Assembly (NCBI RefSeq): GCF_015352425.1
Contig: NZ_JADKNH010000007.1
Coordinates: forward strand, 186,001-250,000
Reading direction: 5' to 3'
DNA: 64,000 nt
Source: Fusibacter ferrireducens
GTDB taxonomy: Bacteria > Bacillota > Clostridia > Peptostreptococcales > Acidaminobacteraceae
The translations under genes were made by a program, and so were the position numbers. Shown piece after piece: positions 50,220-58,230 of the stretch. Numbering within the stretch: position 1 is the stretch's first letter; each line of letters opens with the position of its first letter. The notes beneath the pieces were generated by a model. It ran no database searches, was not told the origin of the DNA, and saw nothing but the letters and a program-made list of their open reading frames with translations.

Positions 50220-50256
50220 ATGATCAACCTCAAATGTTTCATGATCAACCTCAAAT
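50220..50256 (-). repeat. Direct repeat in the pstS leader
   Basis: ATGATCAACCTCAAAT occurs at 50220-50235 and again at 50241-50256, 21 bp apart, between the promoter and the pstS ribosome site. It could be a protein-binding site or an RNA element. Confidence 0.7.
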
Positions 50257-50274
50257 ACACTTTAGCACGCCTAT

Positions 50275-50312
50275 GTTATAGGGAAATAAATCTAGTGTTA
50301 AATGGATGTTAA
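50275..50312 (-). promoter_or_regulatory. PhoP-box promoter of the pst operon
   Basis: On the minus strand TTAACA (50307-50312), TTAACA (50296-50301) and TTTATT (50285-50290) recur every 11 bp, the pattern of PhoP boxes, and TATAAC (50275-50280) follows as -10. There is no separate -35, as in PhoP-activated promoters. Transcription would start near 50268, giving a leader of about 90 bases. Confidence 0.75.
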
Positions 50313-50350
50313 GTGTCCCTTGCATTAAATCATATTTATTCGGGGGACAA

Positions 50351-50399
50351 AACAAAAGAGCCGTCTCAAAATGATTTTTCAATCTCTTTGAGACAGCTC
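50351..50399 (-). terminator. Terminator between phoR and the pst operon
   Basis: A 13-bp stem (GAGCCGTCTCAAA with TTTGAGACAGCTC, one mismatch) and a 16-base loop is followed by CTTTTGTTTTG on the minus strand. It separates phoPR from pstS, leaving pst to its own promoter. Confidence 0.75.
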
Positions 50400-50499
50400 A
50401 ATATAACGTTCTAAATGCTGTTCTATAATATGTTGTTCTATGATGGATCTATTTTTGCTACACTTTATTGCCACGCTAAGTTGTGCTTTAGGTTCGCCT

Positions 50500-52266
50500 T
50501 TACTTACTCAATTTCTCCATAATCGTCTTATTCGGCAATAGGATTTCGAAGGTTGTGCCTTGACCTGGAGTACTTGTCACTGAAATCTTCCCTTTGTAGA
50601 GTAAGACAATATGCTTTACAATGGACAACCCAAGACCTGTCCCACCTTGTGATCGACTTCTGCCCTTGTCCACTCTATAGAAGCGTTCAAACAATCTTTC
50701 CTTGTGTACTTCAGAAAATCCAATGCCTGTATCTTTGACTAAGATTTGAATCCAAGGATTCTTTTCATTAATCAGAACCTGTACTTGACCCTTTTCAGTA
50801 TACTTTATCCCATTGTCAATGAGATTGATAAACATCTGTTTAATTCGATCTCTATTGGCAGATATGACATAATCCTTTTCCACACTGAACTTTAGAGCAA
50901 TATGCTTTTCATCAGCTTTGGGCTTAAGCATCTCAAGGACTTCTTCCAAAACAGCTTTTAAATTTGCTTCAGCGTATTCACTGTCTCTATCCATGCTCTC
51001 AATTTCAGAAAGCAGTAAAATGTCCGTGATTAATCGATGCAATCGATCCGATTCAATCTCTATGATATCCAAAAAACGCATTGCCGCATTTTGATCATTA
51101 ATCGCACCTTGCTTTAGAGTATCCACAAAACCCTTTATAGACGTAAGTGGGGTTTTGAGCTCATGAGACACATTGGATACAAAATCACTTCTCATCTGCT
51201 CCAATTTTCGAATCTGCGTGACATCTTGTATCACCACGATACTGCCTATGGTTTCATTATTAGCTGTTCGAATCGGATTGATATAGATCCTAAGAATCTT
51301 ATCCAAGTGTACATATTGAAGTTCCTTAATTTGTGAAACACCCTGATTTATTGAAACTTCAACCATTTCTGCAACTTCATCATTTCTGATAATCTTATAC
51401 ATCGATTCATTTTCAACGACGTAATCTTCTGGTAAATTTAAAATTTCAAAGCTGATTTTATTGATCATCAAGATATTTTTGCTCTTGTCAATGGCGATGA
51501 TCCCATTGATCATACTGTTGAGTATGGATTCCAGCTCGCTGTTTCTATTGGTGATCTCGCTGATGGATTTTTCTAGATTTTTACTCATCAGATTAAAGGA
51601 ATCCGTCAAAAGGCCAATTTGATCTTTAGACTGGTTATAAATTTTTTTGCCATATTCACCATTTGCAATTAAATTTGCCGCTTCTGTTAACTGATAGAGA
51701 GGTCCTGTTATTCTACGTGTCACTATAAAGGAAATTAAGATGGTCATCAGAGCTGCAAAGATAATCGCTCCAATAGAATAGCTTCTTACAGCCTTAGTAA
51801 TGGCATCGATATCTATAAGCGGTTTAGAGATCCGTATAAAATATTTATGGTCTCCTATTGTTATTTTCTGTGCAACATATAGGTAGTCTGTTTTAAGGGT
51901 GTTGCTAAATCTCTTGGCAATGGCAGGCTGACCTGTTTCATCTGTCTCAATAATTTCTTCTCTATTGAGGTGATTATTCATCACTTCTGGCGCTTCATCT
52001 GAATCTGCCAAGACAACGCCTTCTCTGTTTATAATGGTCACTCTGGCATTGACACTCTGCTTTATTTCTTCACAGAACCCTTGAAAGTCAAAGGCATCAT
52101 GGTAAGACTTTTTCAATAAATTTTCTGTCATTTTAACTTCATTTGTCAAATTGGTTTCATGTTGAATAAGCATTGCACTTATTAACGAATTATTGGTAAT
52201 CACCACAAATGAAACCGTCAATATCGTAATGACAATGATAAAAGTGCCCAAAATCTTTTTTCTCAT
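50500..52266 (-). CDS. phoR: Phosphate regulon sensor histidine kinase
   Basis: A 588-residue membrane kinase: two membrane segments (about 8-28 and 165-185) flanking an extracytoplasmic domain, HAMP (about 185-240), PAS (about 245-350), the dimerisation helix with the phosphorylated His in F-V-S-N-V-S-H-E-L-K-T-P-L, and an ATPase domain with D-N-G-I-K-Y, G-I-G-F and G-T-G-L-G-L-S. This is the PhoR layout, supported by phoP upstream and pst downstream. AAGGAG precedes the ATG. It phosphorylates PhoP when phosphate is scarce. Confidence 0.93.
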   Translation of the reverse strand: MRKKILGTFIIVITILTVSFVVITNNSLISAMLIQHETNLTNEVKMTENLLKKSYHDAFDFQGFCEEIKQSVNARVTIINREGVVLADSDEAPEVMNNHLNREEIIETDETGQPAIAKRFSNTLKTDYLYVAQKITIGDHKYFIRISKPLIDIDAITKAVRSYSIGAIIFAALMTILISFIVTRRITGPLYQLTEAANLIANGEYGKKIYNQSKDQIGLLTDSFNLMSKNLEKSISEITNRNSELESILNSMINGIIAIDKSKNILMINKISFEILNLPEDYVVENESMYKIIRNDEVAEMVEVSINQGVSQIKELQYVHLDKILRIYINPIRTANNETIGSIVVIQDVTQIRKLEQMRSDFVSNVSHELKTPLTSIKGFVDTLKQGAINDQNAAMRFLDIIEIESDRLHRLITDILLLSEIESMDRDSEYAEANLKAVLEEVLEMLKPKADEKHIALKFSVEKDYVISANRDRIKQMFINLIDNGIKYTEKGQVQVLINEKNPWIQILVKDTGIGFSEVHKERLFERFYRVDKGRSRSQGGTGLGLSIVKHIVLLYKGKISVTSTPGQGTTFEILLPNKTIMEKLSK

Positions 52267-52310
52267 TTAAAACTCCTTATACTTATGAAGTTCAAAGGAA
52301 CTTCGCATCA

Positions 52311-53009
52311 TCACGGTTTAAATTTGTAGCCAATACCTCGAACAGTTATAATCAACTCAGGATTTTTATCATCTTCTTCAACTTTTTTACGGAGTTGTCT
52401 GATATGGACATCCACAGTTCTCGTTTCGCCCACATAATCATAGCCCCATATAGACTCTAAAAGCTCTTCTCTCGTATAAACACGCCCAGGAGATTTCATC
52501 AATTTTTCGAGCAGTTCAAATTCTTTAAGCGTCAAAATGAGTTCAACACTGTCTTTGAAAATCTGATGTGTCTCTGTATTGATCGAAAGACCTTCTTTGT
52601 TGATTAACACATTGGAACTTGTAGGTTTCTCCCTGAGTTCAGCCCTTCTGAGCACTGCTTTTACCCTTGAAATGAGTTCTCTTGTTCTGAAAGGCTTCCC
52701 AATATAATCATCCGCCCCCATCTCAAGTCCAATAACCGCATCAATTTCTTCATTTTTAGCAGTCAACATGATCACTGGCAATCTGGCATGTTCAGATTGT
52801 CGTATTTTACGAAGTACTTCTATACCATCCATTCCAGGTAGCATTAAATCTAAAATAACACCGTCTAAAGTCTGCTTTTCAAGGATTTCCATAGCTTCTT
52901 CGCCCGATTCCGCTTGGATCACCTCGTAACCATTGCCTTCTAAATTGTACCTTAGCAATTCTAAAATGTGAATTTCATCATCTACTATCAAAATCTTATT
53001 CTTTTTCAT
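52311..53009 (-). CDS. phoP: Phosphate regulon response regulator
   Basis: A 232-residue OmpR-type regulator. The receiver has the acidic pair I-V-D-D-E at the N terminus, the phosphorylated Asp in V-I-L-D-L-M-L-P-G-M-D-G (about residue 54) and K-P-F. The C-terminal winged helix ends R-T-V-D-V-H-I-R-Q-L-R-K-K and G-I-G-Y-K-F. It should bind the 11-bp-spaced TTAACA boxes before pstS. GAGGTGATTAG precedes the ATG. It is 44 bases upstream of phoR and divergent from a MATE gene. Confidence 0.94.
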   Translation of the reverse strand: MKKNKILIVDDEIHILELLRYNLEGNGYEVIQAESGEEAMEILEKQTLDGVILDLMLPGMDGIEVLRKIRQSEHARLPVIMLTAKNEEIDAVIGLEMGADDYIGKPFRTRELISRVKAVLRRAELREKPTSSNVLINKEGLSINTETHQIFKDSVELILTLKEFELLEKLMKSPGRVYTREELLESIWGYDYVGETRTVDVHIRQLRKKVEEDDKNPELIITVRGIGYKFKP

Positions 53010-53169
53010 CTAATCACCTCTATATAATATTGTCCACTCCTACATGAATCATTATACACCACCATTGTATAATAGAACTTAAACCAAACACAAGGAAATT
53101 TATAATTCTTTATCTTCCGCCTAACAAATTGTATAATATCTTTAGGGTTACTAATATTCAGGAGGACAT

Positions 53170-54531
53170 ATGATTTCACTTGGCTACAAAAAAAATATCA
53201 CTTTCTATAAAACACTCTTTGCCATTGCAATTCCAATTGTCTTGCAGCAAATGATCTCCGCATCGCTCAATCTTGTCGACAATGTTATGATTGGACAATT
53301 GGGGGCAAGTAACATCGCTGCTGTCGGCCTTGCCAATCAAGTATTTTTTTTGATGACCTTGATACTGTTTGGTACTTATAGCGGTGTCAGCATCTATATC
53401 GCTCAATACTGGGGCAACAGAGAACTTGGTAAAATAAAACACGTGATGGTTATTGGCATCACGTTTGGCACATTGGTTTCAAGTCTCTTTTTTGGGTTTT
53501 CTTTTTTCAATTCAAATGGCATACTCGATCTATTTTCAAACGATCCTCTGGTCATTTCTTTAGGTTCAAAATATCTTAAAATTGTGAGCATGAGTTACAT
53601 TTTAACAGCTCTAAGTTTTGCATATGGTTTTTCCTCAAGAAGTATTGGGCGAGCAAAATTACCCATGTATGCCAGTGCAATCTCATTAATACTCAACACC
53701 GTTTTAAACTACGCACTCATCTTTGGACATTTCGGCTTTAAAGCTTACGGCATTGAAGGTGCTGCCACAGCAACTTTAATCGCTAGAATCGTGGAACTCA
53801 GCATTATTTTATTCAACATATACTCAAACTCTCCTGTGTTGGCCGTGAAGATAAAGGACTTTTTTGATGTCAAACGGGCCACTGTCAAGCAAGTTTTTAA
53901 AACCGCTTTTCCTGTGATTTTGAATGAGACTTTCTGGGCACTGGGCATGACCACATATGCTTTTGTCTATGCTCATATTGGCACAGATGCCATGGCTTCT
54001 GTACAAATTTCCAATATTATCAACAGTCTCTTCATGGTGGCGAGTTTTGGCCTTGGAAATGCTTCCTCTGTGATGCTTGGAAATCTCCTAGGCGCGAATC
54101 AGATTGATGATGCAATTGAATACAATACACGTTTCTTAGTACTATCCGCCCTACTTGGCATCACAATCGGCATTTTGATCATACTCCTTGCCCCTTTAAT
54201 GATTCACACGTTTTTCAAATTAACACCTGAAGTGAGTCGAATTACGATTAACACCATGCGCGTTATGGCACTCTTCATGCCGTTTAAATTTTATAGCACA
54301 ATCATCATAATAGGCACTTTCAGAAGTGGTGGCGACACGTTATTTTCAATGCTTTTAGAAGTGAGTTGCGTCTGGCTCATAGGAGTGCCACTTGCCTTTT
54401 TAGGCGGTTTTGTTTTAAAGTATCCCGTGTATTTTGTGGTTGCCATGGTCTCACTTGAAGAAGTAACCAAAGTGATCTTGGGTACACCGCGTGTAATCTC
54501 TAAGAAATGGGCTAAAAGAATCGTGATGTAA
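53170..54531 (+). CDS. MATE-family efflux transporter
   Basis: A 453-residue protein with about twelve membrane segments in two homologous halves, starting with the family segment I-A-I-P-I-V-L-Q-Q-M-I-S-A-S-L-N-L-V-D-N and carrying G-A-A-T-A-T-L-I-A-R near the end of the first half. MATE proteins expel organic cations and drugs in exchange for Na+ or H+. CAGGAGGACAT precedes the ATG, and TATAAT at 53132-53137 is a candidate -10. It is a single plus-strand gene ended by a bidirectional terminator. The substrate is unknown. Confidence 0.93.
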   Translation: MISLGYKKNITFYKTLFAIAIPIVLQQMISASLNLVDNVMIGQLGASNIAAVGLANQVFFLMTLILFGTYSGVSIYIAQYWGNRELGKIKHVMVIGITFGTLVSSLFFGFSFFNSNGILDLFSNDPLVISLGSKYLKIVSMSYILTALSFAYGFSSRSIGRAKLPMYASAISLILNTVLNYALIFGHFGFKAYGIEGAATATLIARIVELSIILFNIYSNSPVLAVKIKDFFDVKRATVKQVFKTAFPVILNETFWALGMTTYAFVYAHIGTDAMASVQISNIINSLFMVASFGLGNASSVMLGNLLGANQIDDAIEYNTRFLVLSALLGITIGILIILLAPLMIHTFFKLTPEVSRITINTMRVMALFMPFKFYSTIIIIGTFRSGGDTLFSMLLEVSCVWLIGVPLAFLGGFVLKYPVYFVVAMVSLEEVTKVILGTPRVISKKWAKRIVM

Positions 54532-54595
54532 CCATAGGCGTAATATCATGAGATGCAATCATATGCTTAATAACATGAAATGCAACCTAAATATA

Positions 54596-54635
54596 AAAAG
54601 TGCTTGTTCCCTTAATAAGGGTATGAGCACTTTTT
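54596..54635. terminator. Bidirectional terminator between MATE and chemoreceptor genes
   Basis: A stem with arms AAAAAGTGCT / AGCACTTTTT and an inner CCCTT / AAGGG pair ends in A or T runs on both sides. It can serve both convergent genes. Confidence 0.8.
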
Positions 54636-54672
54636 GCATATGACGCCGATTTGATCCAATTTAAATTAATAT

Positions 54673-55674
54673 TTACAACTCATTTTTAAGTCCTATTTTC
54701 TCCAAAAGCGCTTTGGTCTGTTCAATATATGAAATAATATCTCCAAAAATATACGTTTTTTCTTCTGTTTCATTCATCAATTTTTTCATAGTCTGTTCAT
54801 CTACTCTTATAAAATCACTGATTGCCATAACCTCTTTTGTGATGTTTTCAATGTTGTTAGTATTATGTGCCACTGTCGTGTTGACTTCTTTTACATGCTT
54901 TGACAAATCCTCTTGCAAAATTAGGATTTCATCCAATACACTTTTGGTTTTATGAGTCAACGTCTTACCTGTGATCACCTCTTTGGTCGCAAGTTCATTT
55001 TTTGCGCCTAAAGTATCCATGGCCTTTTGAATGAGCATGATATTAGATTCAATTTCAGAAGACGCCTTCTCTGTCTCTTCTGATAGTTTCCTAACCTCTC
55101 CTGCGACAACTGCAAATCCCTTTCCTTGATCTCCAGCTCTTGCCGCTTCAATAGAGGCATTTAAAGCCAGCAGATTGGTTTGGCTTGAGATGCTCTTTAT
55201 ACTATTTGTAAAGCCTTGAATTCGAGTATAATAAATCTTGAGTTCTTCAAACGCCTCACTAAATTCCCCAAAGAGCTTAATAATCAAGTCCACCTGTTCT
55301 GATAACGCGTGGATGTCTTGACCACCTTTTGAAGTTTCCTCAGTGGTGAGTTTAATGCCGTCGATAACTTGAGTCATTTGTTCCTTTTCCTTTTCAAAGT
55401 TACTTTTCAGATTAAGCATGTTCTGTCCCATCTTTTCCACACTGTCATTATTGCTCACTACAGAATGAAGCATATCATCAAAGCGTTTTGTAATATCCCC
55501 CTCATTACTCAACACTTTTTCCACACGTTGATTTAATAACTGGTTGACAAAAACAAGGGTCTTGTGTACTTTCACAAAGAGCGCTCTATCTACTAAGATC
55601 TTGCTTGAATCTTCAACTGCGTTACCTTTGTCAGCAACTGCCTTATACTTTTCTTTATCGAACCATTTCCCCAT
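54673..55674 (-). CDS. Soluble methyl-accepting chemotaxis-like protein
   Basis: A 333-residue coiled-coil protein with no membrane segment or HAMP. Its signalling hairpin is [18 protein letters not shown] near residue 175. The N-terminal about 100 residues are not a recognised sensor. It starts 5 bases after the FIST gene stop, and its ribosome site AGGGGAG overlaps that stop, so the two proteins are almost certainly partners: FIST as ligand sensor, this protein as the link to CheA. Confidence 0.88.
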   Translation of the reverse strand: MGKWFDKEKYKAVADKGNAVEDSSKILVDRALFVKVHKTLVFVNQLLNQRVEKVLSNEGDITKRFDDMLHSVVSNNDSVEKMGQNMLNLKSNFEKEKEQMTQVIDGIKLTTEETSKGGQDIHALSEQVDLIIKLFGEFSEAFEELKIYYTRIQGFTNSIKSISSQTNLLALNASIEAARAGDQGKGFAVVAGEVRKLSEETEKASSEIESNIMLIQKAMDTLGAKNELATKEVITGKTLTHKTKSVLDEILILQEDLSKHVKEVNTTVAHNTNNIENITKEVMAISDFIRVDEQTMKKLMNETEEKTYIFGDIISYIEQTKALLEKIGLKNEL

Positions 55675-55678
55675 AATT

Positions 55679-56812
55679 TCACTCCCCTAAAGTTAATATG
55701 ACCATCGTCTGGTTTAGATGTGTGCTGTCTAATTGCTCCCCATAACTCGAAAAGCCTGTAACGGGTCCCAGTTCGCAAAGCGGCCCGATGATTTGCTTTC
55801 CAATATTTTCTTTATCAAATTGAAGACGTCTCAGAATACAATTGAAGACGAGCATCCCTTTAATAGAACGTACATTTTCCCTTATAGCACTTTGAGTTTC
55901 TCGAATTACCTCTAAGGGATTATTGGGCTCCAAAATTTCGAGAACGGAATTGGTGAGCACTCTACAATAAAATTCAATGGATTGGTCTGGATTAATATTA
56001 AAAGGCGATGTAATCCATATTTTTTCATCCAGCCTTCTGCCAAGTGGATTTCTTGTGAAGTACTGACTCAACTGATCTTCTCTTATATTTAATTTTTCAG
56101 CATAACATTTAGCTGCAGGCTTATTGTCAAGCTCGTAAACAGTTCTTTTGGCAACATCTGCTTTTGTGACCACCATTTGCTTGCCCATGGGCTTGAATAT
56201 ATTTTCTTTATAAATATAAAATTGGTGACCTGTCTTAACAAATGAAATTAGCGCAACATTGCTATACACAACACCGTTAAGTGCTATTTTTGTTGCTTTA
56301 AAATCCAACCCATCCCCTGCAGAAGCACCAACGAGCGGCATATTGTTATCCCCTAAAACCGCATTGATTACCGATAATGCCTTTTCTTCACCTGCAGACA
56401 AGCCATCCATAAGCGTGATGCCAAACAAATCCTTTTGCCTCGAAACCCTCTCGGGGTCAATTTTTAATGTTTTTAAAGCTTCTGTGATGCGTTCATGATA
56501 TAAGATGGGATACTCAGAAATGTTTTCTAACAAGACAGACGCCACATTAAAGTCATCTGATGCAATTGAAAAACTCACTAAAGAATGCTCGGTTAAACAG
56601 TGGTTAGAGATTTCACCAGCAGTGGTACACCCCACCACGTCATTGTTGGGGAAATAACGCTTTAACCCTATAGCAATCTCATCAAAGTCATATTGATTTG
56701 AAGCAAAAAACATGACGTATTTTACATTGGATTGCTTAATCTGTTCATAATTCTCATCAATGGCTTCTCGCGTTGTTTTTTTCGAACTAAATCCTTGCAA
56801 AATTTTCAACAT
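55679..56812 (-). CDS. FIST-domain sensory protein
   Basis: A 377-residue protein with FIST_N (about 20-215; [26 protein letters not shown]) and FIST_C (about 225-365; [16 protein letters not shown]). FIST domains are predicted to bind small molecules, perhaps amino acids. There is no kinase, cyclase or receptor domain attached; the output is most likely the soluble chemoreceptor downstream. AGGAG precedes the ATG. Confidence 0.9.
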   Translation of the reverse strand: MLKILQGFSSKKTTREAIDENYEQIKQSNVKYVMFFASNQYDFDEIAIGLKRYFPNNDVVGCTTAGEISNHCLTEHSLVSFSIASDDFNVASVLLENISEYPILYHERITEALKTLKIDPERVSRQKDLFGITLMDGLSAGEEKALSVINAVLGDNNMPLVGASAGDGLDFKATKIALNGVVYSNVALISFVKTGHQFYIYKENIFKPMGKQMVVTKADVAKRTVYELDNKPAAKCYAEKLNIREDQLSQYFTRNPLGRRLDEKIWITSPFNINPDQSIEFYCRVLTNSVLEILEPNNPLEVIRETQSAIRENVRSIKGMLVFNCILRRLQFDKENIGKQIIGPLCELGPVTGFSSYGEQLDSTHLNQTMVILTLGE

Positions 56813-56918
56813 AGCCCACTCCTATACTGCTTTATTTTTGATCTACTCTTTACCCATAATCTCCTTAATCAAACCAAATGTTAAATTTATGTAATATTTA
56901 TTATATCACAGTGTTGCC

Positions 56919-56948
56919 GCAAACTCTATTGTCAACTATAGAGTTTGC
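56919..56948. promoter_or_regulatory. Palindrome upstream of the FIST gene
   Basis: GCAAACTCTAT and ATAGAGTTTGC form an 11-bp perfect inverted repeat around an 8-base centre, about 110 bases upstream of the FIST start. It has no T run and is more like an operator than a terminator. Confidence 0.4.
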
Positions 56949-56980
56949 TCACAAGTTATTACAGTCAGCGGTTTGCATAA

Positions 56981-57021
56981 AAAAACGACTCAATATAAAG
57001 CTTTCATATCCAGTCGTTTTA
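56981..57021 (-). terminator. Terminator of the 57-64 kb gene cluster
   Basis: A 9-bp stem (AAAACGACT with AGTCGTTTT) with a long loop is followed on the minus strand by seven T. It lies about 50 bases past the last gene of the cluster. Confidence 0.7.
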
Positions 57022-57069
57022 AAGGCGTCAAATCTAATATATTGTCATAAATACACATTCGACATAACT

Positions 57070-57393
57070 TTATAGCACATGTTCTGGAGGATCAGATTCC
57101 AAACGATCATGTTCTGAATGATCATGTTCTGAATGATCATGATGTGAATGATCTGGCCCCTTCCCCATAAAATTCATCATTTTTTCAATTGCAACATCTG
57201 ACAGAAATACGATTTCACTTTTTTGTCCTTTTGAATCTTCGCCACATAAGATAATGCCATTGTCATTTTCTTTGTATAGAAGCGGCACTTCCCTTTTGTA
57301 TATTTTCCCAGTTTTTGTATCTTTGACTTCAATGGTTACAACTTCCGCCTCGATCTTTTCTGGCAAAACTTCTGACTCTATTTGACTTTTCAT
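57070..57393 (-). CDS. Small protein with His-rich C-terminal tail
   Basis: A 107-residue protein I do not recognise. Residues about 15-78 form a beta-rich domain (V-V-T-I-E-V-K-D-T-K-T-G-K-I-Y-K-R-E-V). The tail (about 80-107) is D-H-S-H-H-D-H-S-E-H-D-H-S-E-H-D, clearly metal-binding in character, and is encoded by a 15-base tandem repeat. It overlaps the zinc-ribbon gene by ATGA and is the last gene of the cluster, so a metal-handling role for the cluster enzyme is an inference. GGAGG precedes the ATG. Confidence 0.75.
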   Translation of the reverse strand: MKSQIESEVLPEKIEAEVVTIEVKDTKTGKIYKREVPLLYKENDNGIILCGEDSKGQKSEIVFLSDVAIEKMMNFMGKGPDHSHHDHSEHDHSEHDRLESDPPEHVL

Positions 57394-57590
57394 AATGCTA
57401 CCTCCTTTTTTTTATCAGGTGTCTGATCTAAGATCATCCTTGCGCCCATACCGCAGGTTGGACAACAACGCCCCTCATTTGAATCCTCACATGAAACACA
57501 GTATTCTGTAAAACATCTGACGCATTTGTAAATCACTTGATTGAGAATCTCATTGCCACATCTCTGGCACTTGTTTATAGAATTTTCCAC
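57390..57590 (-). CDS. Small zinc-ribbon protein
   Basis: A 66-residue protein with C-x2-C (C-Q-R-C), C-x2-C (C-V-R-C), C-x2-C (C-V-S-C) and C-C-P-T-C: nine Cys in 66 residues, enough for two zinc or Fe-S sites. The start is GTG at 57590, 7 bases after GGAGG, so it is a real gene despite its size. It overlaps the next gene by 4 bases. It may be an electron carrier or scaffold of this cluster; it is not a clear match to the redox protein usually listed as DVU_1557. Confidence 0.75.
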   Translation of the reverse strand: MENSINKCQRCGNEILNQVIYKCVRCFTEYCVSCEDSNEGRCCPTCGMGARMILDQTPDKKKEVAL

Positions 57591-57608
57591 TGCCTTACCT
57601 CCATCATT

Positions 57609-58226
57609 TCATTCTTTAACTGTCTCTAATAACATATTCAGAGTCTTCAGTCTCAAATCGCTTATTTTACCCTGTATGATGTTAATGCCGCCGTAATTTT
57701 GATTGATTTTAAACATATTTTTCATCTGAATATTTAAAAGATTGCAAAGGATCATTCTGTTAACCCCTGCGTGTCCAACAATGACAACAGATTGATGCTC
57801 TAATCTTATGATCTTTTCAAAGATCGGTAAAACCCTTTTGCTTAAATCTATAAAACTCTCGCCGCCTGGGGGTCTAAAATAACCTATATCTTGTCCACGT
57901 GCCTTAAATTCATCGGGATAACACCTTGCGATTTCACTAAAAGTCTCCCCTTCCCATCGTCCCAAATCGATCTCCCTAAAAGCTGAGATGATCTGCACAC
58001 GGATATTATTCTGAGCACCAATTTCCATAGCAGTGTCGTGTGATCTCAGTAGATCACTACAGTATATGGCCTCAATATTTTTGTCCTTAAAAAATCGTCC
58101 CAGTGCCTTTGCTTGAATCATGCCTTCTTCACTTAGAGGTAAATTCGTTTGTCCAATAAAGCGTCGTTGTGCATCTGCAAGCACTGGTCTGCTGTGACGA
58201 ATTAGATATATGGTCTTCTTTGACAT
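57609..58226 (-). CDS. Histidine phosphatase family protein of the trs-type cluster
   Basis: A 205-residue member of the phosphoglycerate-mutase-like superfamily with L-I-R-H-S-R-P (here R-H-S rather than R-H-G), E-I-D-L-G-R-W-E-G-E-T and V-I-V-G-H-A-G-V. The fold and catalytic His residues are intact. It belongs to the alpha-ribazole-phosphatase-like subgroup, but there are no cobalamin genes here; the substrate in this cluster is unknown. It lies 4 bases from the CoA ligase gene. Confidence 0.88.
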   Translation of the reverse strand: MSKKTIYLIRHSRPVLADAQRRFIGQTNLPLSEEGMIQAKALGRFFKDKNIEAIYCSDLLRSHDTAMEIGAQNNIRVQIISAFREIDLGRWEGETFSEIARCYPDEFKARGQDIGYFRPPGGESFIDLSKRVLPIFEKIIRLEHQSVVIVGHAGVNRMILCNLLNIQMKNMFKINQNYGGINIIQGKISDLRLKTLNMLLETVKE

Positions 58227-58230
58227 GTCT

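Noticed and set aside
50021-50260. Possible leader peptide overlapping pstS start
   Set aside because: It lies in another frame across the pstS signal and linker; the run of G/S/T is the shifted reading of the linker repeat.
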